Below are positions 13,520 to 20,891 of a stretch of DNA of 27,673 bases, piece after piece. Position 1 is the stretch's first letter, and the number at the start of each line of letters is the position of its first letter. The stretch is taken from the NCBI GenBank assembly GCA_964446285.1, contig CAYUNT010000037.1, forward strand, positions 1 to 27,673, given 5' to 3'. The notes under the pieces are model-generated. The model did no database searches. It saw only the letters and a program-made list of their open reading frames with translations, and was not told where the DNA came from. The DNA is from CAYUNT01 sp964446285. GTDB lineage: Bacteria; Sumerlaeota; Sumerlaeia; SLMS01; CAYUNT01. Made by a program: the position numbers and the translations under genes.

Positions 13520-13548
13520 TTGACCCCGCAGGGAAATTCGTTCACAAT
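13520..13548 (+). promoter_or_regulatory. Candidate sigma70-type promoter of the aldo/keto reductase
   Basis: TTGACC (13520-13525, 5/6 to consensus) and CACAAT (13543-13548, 4/6) are spaced by 17 bases, about 100 bases upstream of the start codon. It is the only good -35/-10 pair I noticed in the 13387-13646 gap; the rest of that gap shows nothing else. Confidence 0.35.
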
Positions 13549-13646
13549 GCAAAATACAGGGGATTTGGGCGCGAAAACGGGATGGCAAATCGCCGCCCCT
13601 GGCCGTGTCGCGCGATTGGAAAGATGACTAAACGCAGGAGATGCTG

Positions 13647-14765
13647 ATGCTTTATCGCCCTTATGGAAAAACCGGGAAGGACATTTCCATCGTTGGATTT
13701 GGGGGGATGCGGTTTGGGGAAATTGACAATCGCGAGGCGAGCGTGGCTCTGATGCTCGAGGCGGCGCGCGCGGGGATCAATTACTTCGACACCGCGCCAG
13801 GCTATTTCGGCATGAAAAGCGAGGAAACATTCGGCGACGGATTGCGCGAATTGCGCCGCGCGGGATTGCCATATTATTGCGCCACGAAAACGTTCGCCTC
13901 TGAGGAATCTGCCATCCGCCGCGAAATCGAGGGGCAACTCAAGCGCCTCCAAATCGATTGCATCGATTTTTATCATGTCTGGTGCATCACCTCGCTGGAG
14001 GAATGGGAAAAGCGCAAGAAAAACGGCGTCATTCGAACCTTTCAGCGGCTAAAAAAAGAGGGCCTGATCCGTCACATTTGCGTGTCGAGCCATCTGATCG
14101 GCGCCGAAATCCGCGAATTGCTCGAAGAAAAGGTTTTCGAGGGGGTTCTCTTCGGGTATTCCGCCTTCACATTCCCGTTCCGCGAAGACGCCTTCGAGGC
14201 GATCGCGCGGCGGCAACTCGGCGCGGTGGTGATGAATCCCCTCGGCGGCGGCGTGATTCCAGACAACCCCGCCCTCTTTGAGTTCATCAAGACCCAGCCC
14301 AACGAAACCGTGGTCGAGGCGGCGTTGCGGTTTTTATTTGCACACGAACACATCACGTGCGCGCTGGTCGGATTCCGAAACAGCGCCGACTTGCAGGAAG
14401 CCCTGCGGGCCGTCGAGGGCTGGCGGCCCATCGCGCCCGAGGAAATCGCCCGCATGAAGTCGTGCATCGGCGATTCGTATCGCGATCTGTGCACCGGATG
14501 CCGCTATTGCGACAACTGCCCGGAAAACGTCCCGGTTCCCGAACTCATGGACGCCTATAATTACCGCCTGCTCTATGAAAAAGACAAAAAGGTGCTCGAC
14601 CGCCTGAAGTGGCACTGGGACCTGACGGCGAACAGCGCCGAGCAGTGCACGGAATGCCGCCAGTGCGAGGATGCCTGCACACAGCGCCTGCCCATCATCG
14701 AGCGCCTAAAACAAATCGCGCGGATGGGCGCGGAAGCCGAGGCGGCCCAGAAAAATCCCCAGTGA
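13647..14765 (+). CDS. Aldo/keto reductase with C-terminal 2x[4Fe-4S] ferredoxin domain
   Basis: An NAD(P)H-type aldo/keto reductase barrel joined to a ferredoxin-like tail, as in many anaerobe proteins. The barrel opens YRPYGKTGKDISIVGFGGMRFG; catalytic candidates are Asp in NYFDTAPGYFG, Tyr in the same motif, Lys in YYCATKTF and His in IDFYHVWC, matching the Asp-Tyr-Lys-His tetrad. The substrate is not evident. The tail has two cysteine groups: CTGCRYCDNCPENVPVP (four Cys ending in CP) and CTECRQCEDACTQRLPI, fitting two 4Fe-4S clusters and suggesting electron exchange with a ferredoxin or another oxidoreductase. AGGAG at 13636-13640 touches the first ATG (13641) but lies 6 bases before the third codon ATG at 13647, so I choose 13647 (372 residues). 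Convergent with the permease gene, 36 bases away. Confidence 0.88.
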   Translation: MLYRPYGKTGKDISIVGFGGMRFGEIDNREASVALMLEAARAGINYFDTAPGYFGMKSEETFGDGLRELRRAGLPYYCATKTFASEESAIRREIEGQLKRLQIDCIDFYHVWCITSLEEWEKRKKNGVIRTFQRLKKEGLIRHICVSSHLIGAEIRELLEEKVFEGVLFGYSAFTFPFREDAFEAIARRQLGAVVMNPLGGGVIPDNPALFEFIKTQPNETVVEAALRFLFAHEHITCALVGFRNSADLQEALRAVEGWRPIAPEEIARMKSCIGDSYRDLCTGCRYCDNCPENVPVPELMDAYNYRLLYEKDKKVLDRLKWHWDLTANSAEQCTECRQCEDACTQRLPIIERLKQIARMGAEAEAAQKNPQ

Positions 14766-14801
14766 TGGCACGAGCGGAAAGTTGCCTGCCGGATTTATGG
14801 C

Positions 14802-15833
14802 TTACAGCGCCTGCACACCGATGAGCAAAACGGACACCAGCGCGCAGATCATCATGGCGGTCCAGTAGCGATCGGCGCGCTCGCGGAAAAAGATCACAGA
14901 AATCAACCCGGCCAGCAGAATGTTCACAATGCTCGACACGGTGAACACATAGGCCGCAGGCAACGGCGCCGCGAGGCTGAGCATCCAAATCCCGCCCACG
15001 GAACACAGCCCCGAGCCGATTCCCAGTGCCATTGCAGGCCGGGCAAAAACCTCGCGGCGGCGGCGCGGGAAGAAGACAAAGACCAGCGGCATAAAAATCA
15101 GAAAGTAGATCGCCACAAAATAGAAATCTCCATAGCGGGTCATGCGAGTGGCTGCTTCGTCCGCCGCTTGCGTTTCGCCCGCCGCCTGCGATTCGGCCAC
15201 CGGTGTCGTTCCGCCAGTAGAGGCATCGCCTTCAGAAGCAGTGGCGGCGGCGGAGGAGGAGGCAATGGTGGTGGAGGCAGTCGGCGTGCCTAGTTCCTTG
15301 ATGCCAATGTTTATCACGCTATTGGCCGCAAGCAGGCCAAAGAGCAGAAGGCCGTATAAAATAAACATGCGCGTCGCGCGCGGTTTGGAAGCGGAAGCGG
15401 ATGCGGATGATGCGGTTTTGGCCGCGCCTGGACGTTTGCCCGGCTGTCCGCGCAGACTGCCTAGAATCACCGCCACCACGGCGACCGCGACGGCAAGGAT
15501 TCCGAGCAGCGTAACCGGTTCGCGGAGAAAAACCTGCGCAAATAAAATCACAGGAACAAACGACAGATTCAAGGCGCACCACATTGGCGACAGCGGTCCC
15601 ATGCGCAACGCCTGCCGCACGCCATAGACCAGCGCGAATTGCCCCACGCCCGCGCCAATTCCCCAAGCCCAGACCGATGCGGGAATGCCCGTCCATTCGA
15701 GCCGCAGGCACCGCGCTCCGAAAAACAAAAATCCGGCCAGCCCCAAATACAAATACTGGACAGGCGGTTCAATGCCCCGCCGCCCGCCCGCTTGGAAAAA
15801 TGCGCCAATCAGAGCAAATAGAACTCCCGTCAA
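14802..15833 (-). CDS. EamA/DMT-superfamily permease with long low-complexity loops
   Basis: A ten-helix drug/metabolite-type transporter of the inner membrane; substrate unknown. The 343 residues show two EamA-like halves: GVLFALIGAFFQAGG, GVGQFALVYGVRQALRMGPLSPMW, VFLREPVTLLGILAVAVAVVAVILGS in the first, and MALGIGSGLCSVGGIWMLSLAAPLPAAYVFTVSSI with FFRERADRYWTAMMICALVSVLLIG in the second. Between them are two odd insertions: a Ser/Ala/Lys-rich loop (about 129-154) and an Ala/Ser/Thr/Glu-rich one (about 182-232) inside the second half, where the family normally has short loops. The start is a TTG at 15833; the frame stays open to 15893 but without ATG or GTG, so TTG is the best choice. No strong Shine-Dalgarno is seen. 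Confidence 0.8.
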   Translation of the reverse strand: MTGVLFALIGAFFQAGGRRGIEPPVQYLYLGLAGFLFFGARCLRLEWTGIPASVWAWGIGAGVGQFALVYGVRQALRMGPLSPMWCALNLSFVPVILFAQVFLREPVTLLGILAVAVAVVAVILGSLRGQPGKRPGAAKTASSASASASKPRATRMFILYGLLLFGLLAANSVINIGIKELGTPTASTTIASSSAAATASEGDASTGGTTPVAESQAAGETQAADEAATRMTRYGDFYFVAIYFLIFMPLVFVFFPRRRREVFARPAMALGIGSGLCSVGGIWMLSLAAPLPAAYVFTVSSIVNILLAGLISVIFFRERADRYWTAMMICALVSVLLIGVQAL

Positions 15834-15899
15834 AGGCGGGAGAATGTAAAGAATGGATGACGCGGACAGGGTGAATATGACCTCACAGCGTTTCTATTT

Positions 15900-15969
15900 C
15901 ACCGCAGAGACGCAGAGGACGCAGAGAGATATAGGTTCTTTCTCTTTCTTCTTCTCTTTCTCTGCGGTG
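15900..15969. repeat. CGCAGAG repeats flanked by an 11-base inverted pair
   Basis: CACCGCAGAGA (15900-15910) begins a run of CGCAGAG units spaced 8-9 bases apart (to about 15928). Its exact reverse complement TCTCTGCGGTG lies at 15959-15969, after a pyrimidine-rich spacer. The element sits between the kinase stop and the permease start, where either could be affected. Similar CGCAGAG-type tracts occur in unrelated bacteria. Confidence 0.65.
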
Positions 15970-15984
15970 CTTTCTTTCCCTATC

Positions 15985-17670
15985 TTATGCGGATTCCATC
16001 AGGCGGCGATACTCGACCTGATCCGCATACATTCTGTGAAACACGCGGTATTTCGCCTCGTGATAGCGCGCCACTTCGCCCCCGGTGGGTTGAATCACGC
16101 GCTCGGCGGCGTTCATCGCGCCCATAGCCTCGATCACGCTCGCGAACCGCCCGGCCGCCACCGCGCCCAAAATCGCCGAACCAAGCAGCACGGCCTCCGG
16201 TTCGCGCGGCAAGACGATGCGGCAGCCCGTAACGTCCGCGTGCTCGCGCAGGAATACGGGGTTTTTCGTCCCGCCGCCGCAAGCGAAAATCGTGCGGATG
16301 CGGTAGCCTTGGCGGTTCATTTCCTCGATGATGTGGCGGGCGCCGCAGGCAATCGCCTGGATTGTGGCCAGATACTGCACGGCGAGTTCGTCCGCGCCGC
16401 TTTCGAGGCGCAACCCGCTCACCATGCCGCGCAACGTCGGGTTGGCGCGCGGCGAACGATTGCCGTGGAAATAAGGCAGGACGTGCAAATCGCGCGTGAG
16501 TGCGGCGGGGAATGATGTTGGGCCAGAGATTTGCGCCGCTTCGGCCATACGCGCCAGGCGGTCGTTCAGCAAATCATACACCGTGCGCCCGGCTGCTTTC
16601 GCCTCGGTTTCGAGATCGCGGGCGCGCGCATGCGAGAAAATCACATGATCCACGAGCGACCCCGTGGCCGATTGCCCGCCTTCGGTGAGCCATAAGCCCG
16701 GGATCATCGCCGAGAAATACGGCCCCCAGACGCCCGGAACGAATTTCGGTTCGCGCGAGGCGGCCATGTGGCACGTCGAAGTGCCGCCGATCAGAGCGAG
16801 GCGTTCTTCGAGCGATTCGGGGTTGGGCGCACGTCCATCGAGCGGAGCGCCAAGCAACCCGAGACCGCCCGCGTGCGCGTCAATAATAGACACCCCCACA
16901 GGCGTGCCTGGTTCGAGTCCGAGTTCGCGCGCGGCCTCGGCGGTCAGCCCCGCGCCCATCGGCTCGCCCATCGGACGCACCCGCTGCCCGATCCGCGCCC
17001 ATTTTTCATCCGCCAGGTCGCCCAGGCCAATCTGACGCCAATACGACTCATCCCATCGCCCGACGCTGCCTCCGGCGGAGGAGGATTCCGGCGCCTCATG
17101 ACCCATATAAGTCCACTTGCATACGGTCGAACAAAGCGAACGCACATTCGCCCCCGAGGCGCGCCAAGTCAGGAAATCCGGGAGGTCGAAGAATAACCGC
17201 GCGCGCCGCCATGTTTCGGGCATATTTTCGCGCAGCCAGAGGAGTTTTGGCGATTCCATCTCGGGCGAAATCACACCGCCAACATAGCGCAACACGGCAT
17301 GTTTCGTCGCATTGATGCGCCGCGCCTGATCGATCGCCCGGTGGTCCATCCAGACGATGACGTTCCACTGATCGTCGCCGCTGGGGCATACGGTAACCGG
17401 TTTACCGTGTTCATCGAGCGCCACAAGCGAGCAGGTGGCATCAAACCCAATGCCTCGCACCTCGCTCGCCGCAATGCCCGCCTGCGCCAGGGCCGCGCGA
17501 GTGGCGATGCCGCACGCCTTCCAGATGTCCTCCGACGACTGCTCGACAAAATCCGTCTGCGGACGGTTCATTCGGATCGCGTGCGTGGCGGCGGCGAGCA
17601 TCCGCCCCGTTTCGTCGAACAATCCCGCCCGCGCGCTGCCGGTGCCTACATCAATGCCCAGAAAGACCAT
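15985..17670 (-). CDS. FGGY-family pentulokinase (D-ribulokinase-like)
   Basis: A cytoplasmic kinase that phosphorylates a ketopentose with ATP; the sequence resembles the TIGR01315 / D-ribulokinase branch rather than xylulokinase or AraB. From the ATG at 17670 it has 561 residues, near the 540 usual for that branch. Visible motifs are the N-terminal phosphate loop GIDVGTGSARAGLFD, GIGFDATCSLVALDEHG, VWMDHRAIDQARRIN, PKLLWLRENMP, a catalytic Asp region SIIDAHAGGLGLLGA, the GGTSTCHMA and GGQSATGSLVDHV segments, and the C-terminal nucleotide-binding ACGGGTKNPVFLREHADVTG. Eleven codons upstream are open, but GGAG lies 7 bases before the chosen ATG. It is the last gene of the minus-strand sugar locus, 79 bases after the toxin gene; that AT-rich gap may hold its own promoter. 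Confidence 0.9.
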   Translation of the reverse strand: MVFLGIDVGTGSARAGLFDETGRMLAAATHAIRMNRPQTDFVEQSSEDIWKACGIATRAALAQAGIAASEVRGIGFDATCSLVALDEHGKPVTVCPSGDDQWNVIVWMDHRAIDQARRINATKHAVLRYVGGVISPEMESPKLLWLRENMPETWRRARLFFDLPDFLTWRASGANVRSLCSTVCKWTYMGHEAPESSSAGGSVGRWDESYWRQIGLGDLADEKWARIGQRVRPMGEPMGAGLTAEAARELGLEPGTPVGVSIIDAHAGGLGLLGAPLDGRAPNPESLEERLALIGGTSTCHMAASREPKFVPGVWGPYFSAMIPGLWLTEGGQSATGSLVDHVIFSHARARDLETEAKAAGRTVYDLLNDRLARMAEAAQISGPTSFPAALTRDLHVLPYFHGNRSPRANPTLRGMVSGLRLESGADELAVQYLATIQAIACGARHIIEEMNRQGYRIRTIFACGGGTKNPVFLREHADVTGCRIVLPREPEAVLLGSAILGAVAAGRFASVIEAMGAMNAAERVIQPTGGEVARYHEAKYRVFHRMYADQVEYRRLMESA

Positions 17671-17749
17671 TGGAACACTCCAGATTAAAAGATTTATTTG
17701 CACATATCAGGAATCATAAATATGGAGGAAATTATCCTAATGACAATAA

Positions 17750-18118
17750 TCACGACTCAGATTCTCTACTCGGAAATGCCCAATTGAAATCGCAACGCCT
17801 CTCTAATACCGCCGCCCTGATCTTTGGCGATTTTATGATTCCCAATCTGCGAACCAAACGTTGTTTATCCTGGGTTCTGATTTGATGGCACAAGACTATG
17901 GATTCCATCTCCAAGCCATTGGCGCCTTCGGGCAACAGGACTTCATTGGGATAGACTGTCCGCATGGGCTTTCGCGAGGTGATTGGGAGCACATTAAGGA
18001 CGGGCAGGACTTTGTTGACCGTCTCCTCGCTAATGACAAGCACCGGGCGGATGTGTCCTTGTTCTGAGCCAATCACCGGATCCAAATTGGCCATATAAAT
18101 GTTCCATCGCCAAGGCAT
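17750..18118 (-). CDS. PemK/MazF-type endoribonuclease toxin
   Basis: A toxin of the MazF/PemK family, expected to cut mRNA at short sequence motifs when not bound by its antitoxin. With the ATG at 18118 it has 122 residues, a normal size. The family pattern is clear: WRWNIYMANLDPVIGSEQG, then RPVLVISEETVN, NVLPITSRKP (the PIT strand), YPNEVLLPEGANGL, and IVLCHQIRTQDKQRLVRRLG, with the Arg of RPVLVIS and the Thr/Ser of PITS in the catalytic positions. The frame is open to 18175, but that would overlap the antitoxin; the ATG at 18118 is 4 bases after the antitoxin stop with GGTGG just upstream. The coding sequence is visibly richer in A/T than its neighbours, which suggests recent acquisition. 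Confidence 0.87.
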   Translation of the reverse strand: MPWRWNIYMANLDPVIGSEQGHIRPVLVISEETVNKVLPVLNVLPITSRKPMRTVYPNEVLLPEGANGLEMESIVLCHQIRTQDKQRLVRRLGIIKSPKIRAAVLERRCDFNWAFPSRESES

Positions 18119-18122
18119 CGTG

Positions 18123-18359
18123 TTACCACCCCTCCGAATCCACGGATTCGAAATCCTGGCAGACTTGCCGGACATCCTCCTGAAACGCCTTGTCCTTGGC
18201 GGCCTGAGCCATCAGTTTTATTTTACTTTGCGCGGCCTTGGATCGAGAACGAAGCAAGACGATCACATCCGCCTTGTCGTTCACCCTGACGGTCTCTGGC
18301 AACTGAATGCGTATTTCCCGGCTGGAAGGAATCCGAACCGTGTGGCGAATGGCATCCAT
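18123..18359 (-). CDS. Putative antitoxin of the PemK/MazF-type toxin
   Basis: A 78-residue protein encoded just upstream of the toxin, ending 4 bases before it. The N-terminal half (HTVRIPSSREIRIQLPE) looks like a small swapped-hairpin DNA-binding domain with alternating hydrophobic strands, and the C-terminal half (SKAAQSKIKLMAQAAK, then acidic FQEDVRQVCQDFESVDSEGW) is a charged helix plus acidic tail of the kind that wraps and blocks MazF-like toxins. I do not match it to a named antitoxin family with confidence. It would be expected to repress its own promoter, between 18360 and the methyltransferase stop (56 bases). Role assigned mainly from gene order. Confidence 0.7.
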   Translation of the reverse strand: MDAIRHTVRIPSSREIRIQLPETVRVNDKADVIVLLRSRSKAAQSKIKLMAQAAKDKAFQEDVRQVCQDFESVDSEGW

Positions 18360-18415
18360 GATCTTGACCCCTTGGCAGAAATGAGACTCCGACCGGCCAG
18401 CAAGCCGTCTTTGGC

Positions 18416-19279
18416 CTACTTACCCTTTTCCGAAGACAAGCCGCCAGCCCAATCAACTGTCGCTCCATTCCAGCGAGCCAGGCGTTCGGACATGACGCGA
18501 ACCGCCTCGGGATTGTTGTCCACGAGGAGGAAATCGCGCTCGTTTCGCGCGGCGGCTTCGCCGAGCGTCCCGCTCCCCGCAAAAAAATCCGCGCACAAAT
18601 CGCCCGGATTGGAATGCACGCGCACAATCCGCTCCAGAATCCCGAGCGGCTTTTGCGTCGGGTAGCCGGTTTTTTCGCGCCCGGTGGGGCTGACGATCGT
18701 ATGCCACCAGACGTCGGTGGGCGTCTTGCCGCGCGCCGCTTTCTCCGGTCCGACCAATTTGGGTGCAAGATACGGAATGCGGTCGATGGCATCGTAGTTG
18801 AACACATATCGCTCCGGATCGCGCGCATACCAGAAAATGGTGTCGTGCTTGGCGGGCCAGCGGCTGCGCGAGCGAGCACCATAGTCGTAGGACCAGATAA
18901 TTTCGTTCATGAACGAATCGCGTCCGAAGATGCCATCGAGCAGAATTTTGCAGTAGTGCGCCTCGCGATAGTCGATATGGAAAAACAACGATCCATCGGG
19001 GCGCAGGACGCGGCGGATTTCCGCAAGGCGCGGCTCCAGAAAGGCGAGATAATCGTCGAAGACATCCAGAAAGGCGCTCTCGCCGATTCGCACCGTGCGA
19101 TAGCGCCGTCCCTGGAATCCAACGCGGTCGCCGCCTTCCTCGTCGCGGACAGTGCGCATATTCACTCGCCGCTGCGCCTTGCCCGTGTTGAACGGCGGGT
19201 CGATATACACGAGCGCGACTCCCCCGCCGGTCATCGACCGCAGAACTTCCAAATTGTCGCCGAGGATGATTTTGCCCAT
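18416..19279 (-). CDS. Orphan DNA amino-methyltransferase (N6-A/N4-C, beta-type order)
   Basis: A SAM-dependent methyltransferase of the N6_N4_Mtase type (PF01555-like) that methylates adenine N6 or cytosine N4 in a specific DNA site. From the ATG at 19279 it has 287 residues. The catalytic motif IV DPPFNTG is N-terminal (about residues 27-33) and the SAM-binding motif I FFAGSGTLGEAA is C-terminal (about 232-243), the order of the beta class. FHIDYREAHYCKILLDGIFG, ETIWSYD-like EIIWSYDYGARS, and TGYPTQKPLGILERIV are further family marks. The frame is open to 19453 but that would overlap the isomerase by over 100 bases; GAGG sits just before the ATG at 19279. No restriction endonuclease or specificity gene is adjacent; the neighbours are the TA pair and the isomerase. 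Confidence 0.88.
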   Translation of the reverse strand: MGKIILGDNLEVLRSMTGGGVALVYIDPPFNTGKAQRRVNMRTVRDEEGGDRVGFQGRRYRTVRIGESAFLDVFDDYLAFLEPRLAEIRRVLRPDGSLFFHIDYREAHYCKILLDGIFGRDSFMNEIIWSYDYGARSRSRWPAKHDTIFWYARDPERYVFNYDAIDRIPYLAPKLVGPEKAARGKTPTDVWWHTIVSPTGREKTGYPTQKPLGILERIVRVHSNPGDLCADFFAGSGTLGEAAARNERDFLLVDNNPEAVRVMSERLARWNGATVDWAGGLSSEKGK

Positions 19280-19334
19280 GCTGCCTCGCGCAGCATCAAT
19301 CCCGGTATTGTGATAGTGAGCCGCGCACAGGAAA

Positions 19335-20849
19335 TTACTTTCCCCAGACGCGCACCTGGAATCCGAGTTCGCGGCTGAGGGCCACCATCTCGTCAAATAC
19401 ATTCCCATAGGCCACGGCGACATGATTGCTGACGTAATGCGCCATGATGGCATCGCGCGAAACGCCCAGCCACGCGCCCATGAACGGCCACTCGCGCGTT
19501 GTGCCTTCCCAGAGTTCGTCGCGTGTTTTAGCGGGGAGTTTCACCACTTCGCCGCGCCCGATGTCCATCCACAGGCGCCCGTCGCGGATAAACGCCCGCG
19601 CCCAGGTGATGTCGCCCGGCAAACTCTCGCCTGTGAACGTCCCGCCCGGTTGCGGGAAATACTGCGCCGGCTGGCGGTAGGAATGCACGCCTTTCAGCGT
19701 ATTTAGATCGTGGTTGAACGCGTAGGCCGAGCATGAACCGGAATTGAGCAGCACCCATACGAATTTGGACTTCACCTGTGCGCCCCAGCGGACGTCGTGG
19801 AACATCACCGGTTGCGGCAAGCCTTTCGCCTTGAGCAGGCGCTTCATCATCTCCATCGGGACCACGTTGCCCTGGTCGCCTTCGGTCGAGCAGATGATGC
19901 AATCGCCGTTCGACTCGGGCCGGCAGACGCTGTTGAGCAGGCCCTCGCTGAAATCCGAAGGCGGGCGCAGCGGAATCAGTCCGAGCTGATACTGCCACCC
20001 GATGCAATCGGCTTTGAATTCGTTCACGAGGTCGAGCACGGCCAGATAGTCGCGCAGCTGCTCTTTGGTCGCCTCCGGGCCGAAATCCTCCGCGCCCGGC
20101 TCGCCGTAGTGGAATTTGACGCCCTTTTCGCAGACGAACTTATAGGCGGCCTCGATGCGCTCTGGTGCGATCCGGCGTCCGCGGTCGATCAGCCAGGCCT
20201 GGTCCACCTTGTGTTCCGTAAAGCCGATCGGATTGAGCAGGCGCGGGCCGAAATAGCCGTTAATCATGCCCATCGACGTATCGCCGAGCATGAGCGCGAG
20301 CACGCGGCGGCGGCGGATGTCCGCGGCAACTTTGCGCCCCAACTTCACTGCCTCGGGCGCGAGCGGCGTCGAAAGTGCGACTTCGTTTTCGGGATAGGCG
20401 ATCCGTCCCGTCGAGCACCACTCATCCAGGCGTGCCATAAACTCCGCATCCTTGGTCCAGTCCGGCGCGTCGGTCCATGCGCGCGAGAACTTGCGCCCGA
20501 CGCTTTCGAGGCACGCCGCCGTGTTGAGCAACCCCACCAGGCCCGGCCACTGGCCCGAAAAATTGCTGACGAGCAGCAGCGGATTGTCTTTGCCCACCAC
20601 GCCGTCCGTCGTATGCGGGCCATACACCCAATGCACAAACACGCCGATGATCGGATCGTCGATCGGGCCGAGTTTTTCGATGGCTTCATGCGGCTTGGTC
20701 AGATAACCGGGAACGCGGTAGGATTTGCGCCCGAGTTTCTTGAGGGCCTTTTCGAGCTGGCGTGTGGCTTCCTGAATGCTGGGGAGCGCAAGTTCATTGG
20801 GGCGCGGGCGGTAATCGCCGGGCCAGAAAAGCGCAATAGGACGTGGCAT
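19335..20849 (-). CDS. L-fucose/L-arabinose isomerase-family protein
   Basis: A probable Mn2+-dependent aldose-ketose isomerase of the fucose/arabinose isomerase fold, cytoplasmic. The 504 residues open IALFWPGDYRPRPNELALPS, with GVFVHWVYGPHTTDGVVG and LLLVSNFSGQWPGLVGLLN in the first half. Candidate metal ligands are the Glu in CSTEGDQGN and the Asp in MFHDVRWG, at a spacing like Glu/Asp in FucI, and a His in the C-terminal SNHVAVAYGNVF. The family in uncultivated bacteria is broad, so the sugar (L-fucose, D-arabinose, L-arabinose) is not fixed. AGGAG with 8-base spacing precedes the ATG. It lies 42 bases downstream of the secreted phosphoesterase-like gene and upstream of the methyltransferase, TA pair and pentulokinase, all on the same strand; with the kinase it would make a ketose phosphate. 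Confidence 0.8.
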   Translation of the reverse strand: MPRPIALFWPGDYRPRPNELALPSIQEATRQLEKALKKLGRKSYRVPGYLTKPHEAIEKLGPIDDPIIGVFVHWVYGPHTTDGVVGKDNPLLLVSNFSGQWPGLVGLLNTAACLESVGRKFSRAWTDAPDWTKDAEFMARLDEWCSTGRIAYPENEVALSTPLAPEAVKLGRKVAADIRRRRVLALMLGDTSMGMINGYFGPRLLNPIGFTEHKVDQAWLIDRGRRIAPERIEAAYKFVCEKGVKFHYGEPGAEDFGPEATKEQLRDYLAVLDLVNEFKADCIGWQYQLGLIPLRPPSDFSEGLLNSVCRPESNGDCIICSTEGDQGNVVPMEMMKRLLKAKGLPQPVMFHDVRWGAQVKSKFVWVLLNSGSCSAYAFNHDLNTLKGVHSYRQPAQYFPQPGGTFTGESLPGDITWARAFIRDGRLWMDIGRGEVVKLPAKTRDELWEGTTREWPFMGAWLGVSRDAIMAHYVSNHVAVAYGNVFDEMVALSRELGFQVRVWGK

Positions 20850-20891
20850 GCTTAATTCTCCTGTATGTATTTGGATTTATGATTTTCGATC

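Noticed and set aside
17750..19279. Restriction-modification system
   Set aside because: Only the methyltransferase is present; the small neighbour is a MazF/PemK-type RNase, not a restriction endonuclease.
19797..20855. 352-codon plus-strand frame opposite the isomerase
   Set aside because: No domain; antisense to the isomerase, which has a good Shine-Dalgarno and family motifs.
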